From NCBI GenBank assembly GCA_002427885.1, contig DIZI01000024.1, forward strand, positions 1 to 13,286: DNA of 13,286 bases. Reading direction: 5' to 3'. This DNA comes from Paludibacter sp. UBA6032. Lineage in GTDB: Bacteria > Bacteroidota > Bacteroidia > Bacteroidales > Paludibacteraceae. The notes under the pieces were generated by a model that made no database searches, was not told the origin of the DNA, and saw only the letters and a program-made list of their open reading frames with translations. Of the stretch, positions 13,226 to 13,286 are shown piece by piece. A program made the position numbers and the translations under genes. The stretch's first letter is position 1. Each line of letters starts with the position of its first letter.

Positions 13226-13286
13226 ATAATTACACATAACGACCGAGGCTATGCGCAGTGGCGGTTTGCGGGAGCATTCGCTGTCG
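13226..13286 (+). repeat. Long attC-like repeat (R7), cut by window end
   Basis: ATAATTACACATAAC (13226-13240) matches the reverse complement of R6's right end (GTTATGTGTAGTTAT) at 14 of 15 bases. It is followed by GACCGAGGCTATGCGCAG and the conserved GGCGGTTTGCGGGAGCATTC block up to the edge. The right half lies outside the window. Confidence 0.85.

Larger units (their letters stand above)
5107..13286 (-). mobile_element. Integron-like array of seven gene cassettes
   Basis: Cassettes, measured between the GTT of one repeat and the AAC of the next, are 5107-6044, 6060-6965, 6979-7994, 8109-9106, 9120-10337, 10457-11407 and 11528-13240. All genes are on the minus strand and none crosses a repeat. 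Six of seven cassettes carry their own inverted terminal sequence of about 13-15 bp outside the shared GTTA/TAAC core. In the minus orientation the repeat follows each gene's 3' end closely (0 to about 170 nt), as attC follows a cassette gene. No integron integrase, attI or other recombinase is in the window, so 'integron-like' rests on repeat topology and cassette layout. The array continues past the right edge. Confidence 0.7.

Noticed and set aside
5107..13286. Repeats as a CRISPR array
   Set aside because: Copies are about 0.9-1.7 kb apart with whole genes between them, and are not 25-40 bp units with uniform short spacers; no cas gene is present.
5107..13286. Repeats as independently mobile MITEs
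   Set aside because: Matched ends are found across genes and not within several copies, copies are all in one orientation, and none interrupts a gene.
5107..13286. Integron integrase or other recombinase inside the window
   Set aside because: None of the proteins has tyrosine-recombinase or serine-recombinase motifs; the enzyme, if any, must be elsewhere.

Overview
The window looks like a chromosomal stretch from a Bacteroidota bacterium (phylum-level call; nothing here fixes the genus). The evidence is three secreted proteins with type IX secretion (T9SS) sorting tails, a TonB-dependent receptor with an N-terminal carboxypeptidase-regulatory-like domain next to a DUF4249 lipoprotein, exact Bacteroidota -7 promoter elements (TAnnTTTG) before two genes, and AT-rich DNA. 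Every convincing gene lies on the minus strand.

Layout, left to right. Positions 1-955 hold a hypothetical alpha-helical protein gene with its intrinsic terminator, beside six diverged 21-bp tandem repeats. Positions 955-1627 are non-coding, with hairpins and three degenerate copies of a 'CATATCC' repeat. Positions 1628-4883 hold a two-gene outer-membrane operon (DUF4249 lipoprotein, then TonB-dependent receptor). A fourth 'CATATCC' copy at about 5022-5060 runs straight into a truncated copy of a second repeat family.

From about 5055 to the window end lies the most interesting part: an integron-like array of seven gene cassettes. Eight copies of a foldable repeat (core TAAC-GACCGAGG ... GCGTGT-GTTA) alternate with one-gene cassettes, the last being a two-gene cassette. 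The genes encode three paralogous T9SS-sorted proteins, three lipoproteins (one with a PKD domain) and a type II restriction-modification pair. The DNA just outside the repeat core pairs across each gene, not across each repeat copy: the right end of one repeat is the inverted repeat of the left end of the next over about 13-15 bp in six of seven cassettes, while several repeat copies have mismatched ends of their own. This is the topology expected if gene plus ends circularise and insert as units, as integron cassettes do at attC sites. The long repeats fold into imperfect cruciforms with paired base changes between copies. No integrase gene is in the window.

In reading order of transcription (right to left) the cassette genes run methyltransferase, restriction enzyme, PKD lipoprotein, T9SS protein, T9SS protein, lipoprotein, lipoprotein, T9SS protein. 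The restriction-modification cassette may stabilise the array by post-segregational killing, and the other cassettes supply cell-surface or secreted accessory proteins; both statements are inference.
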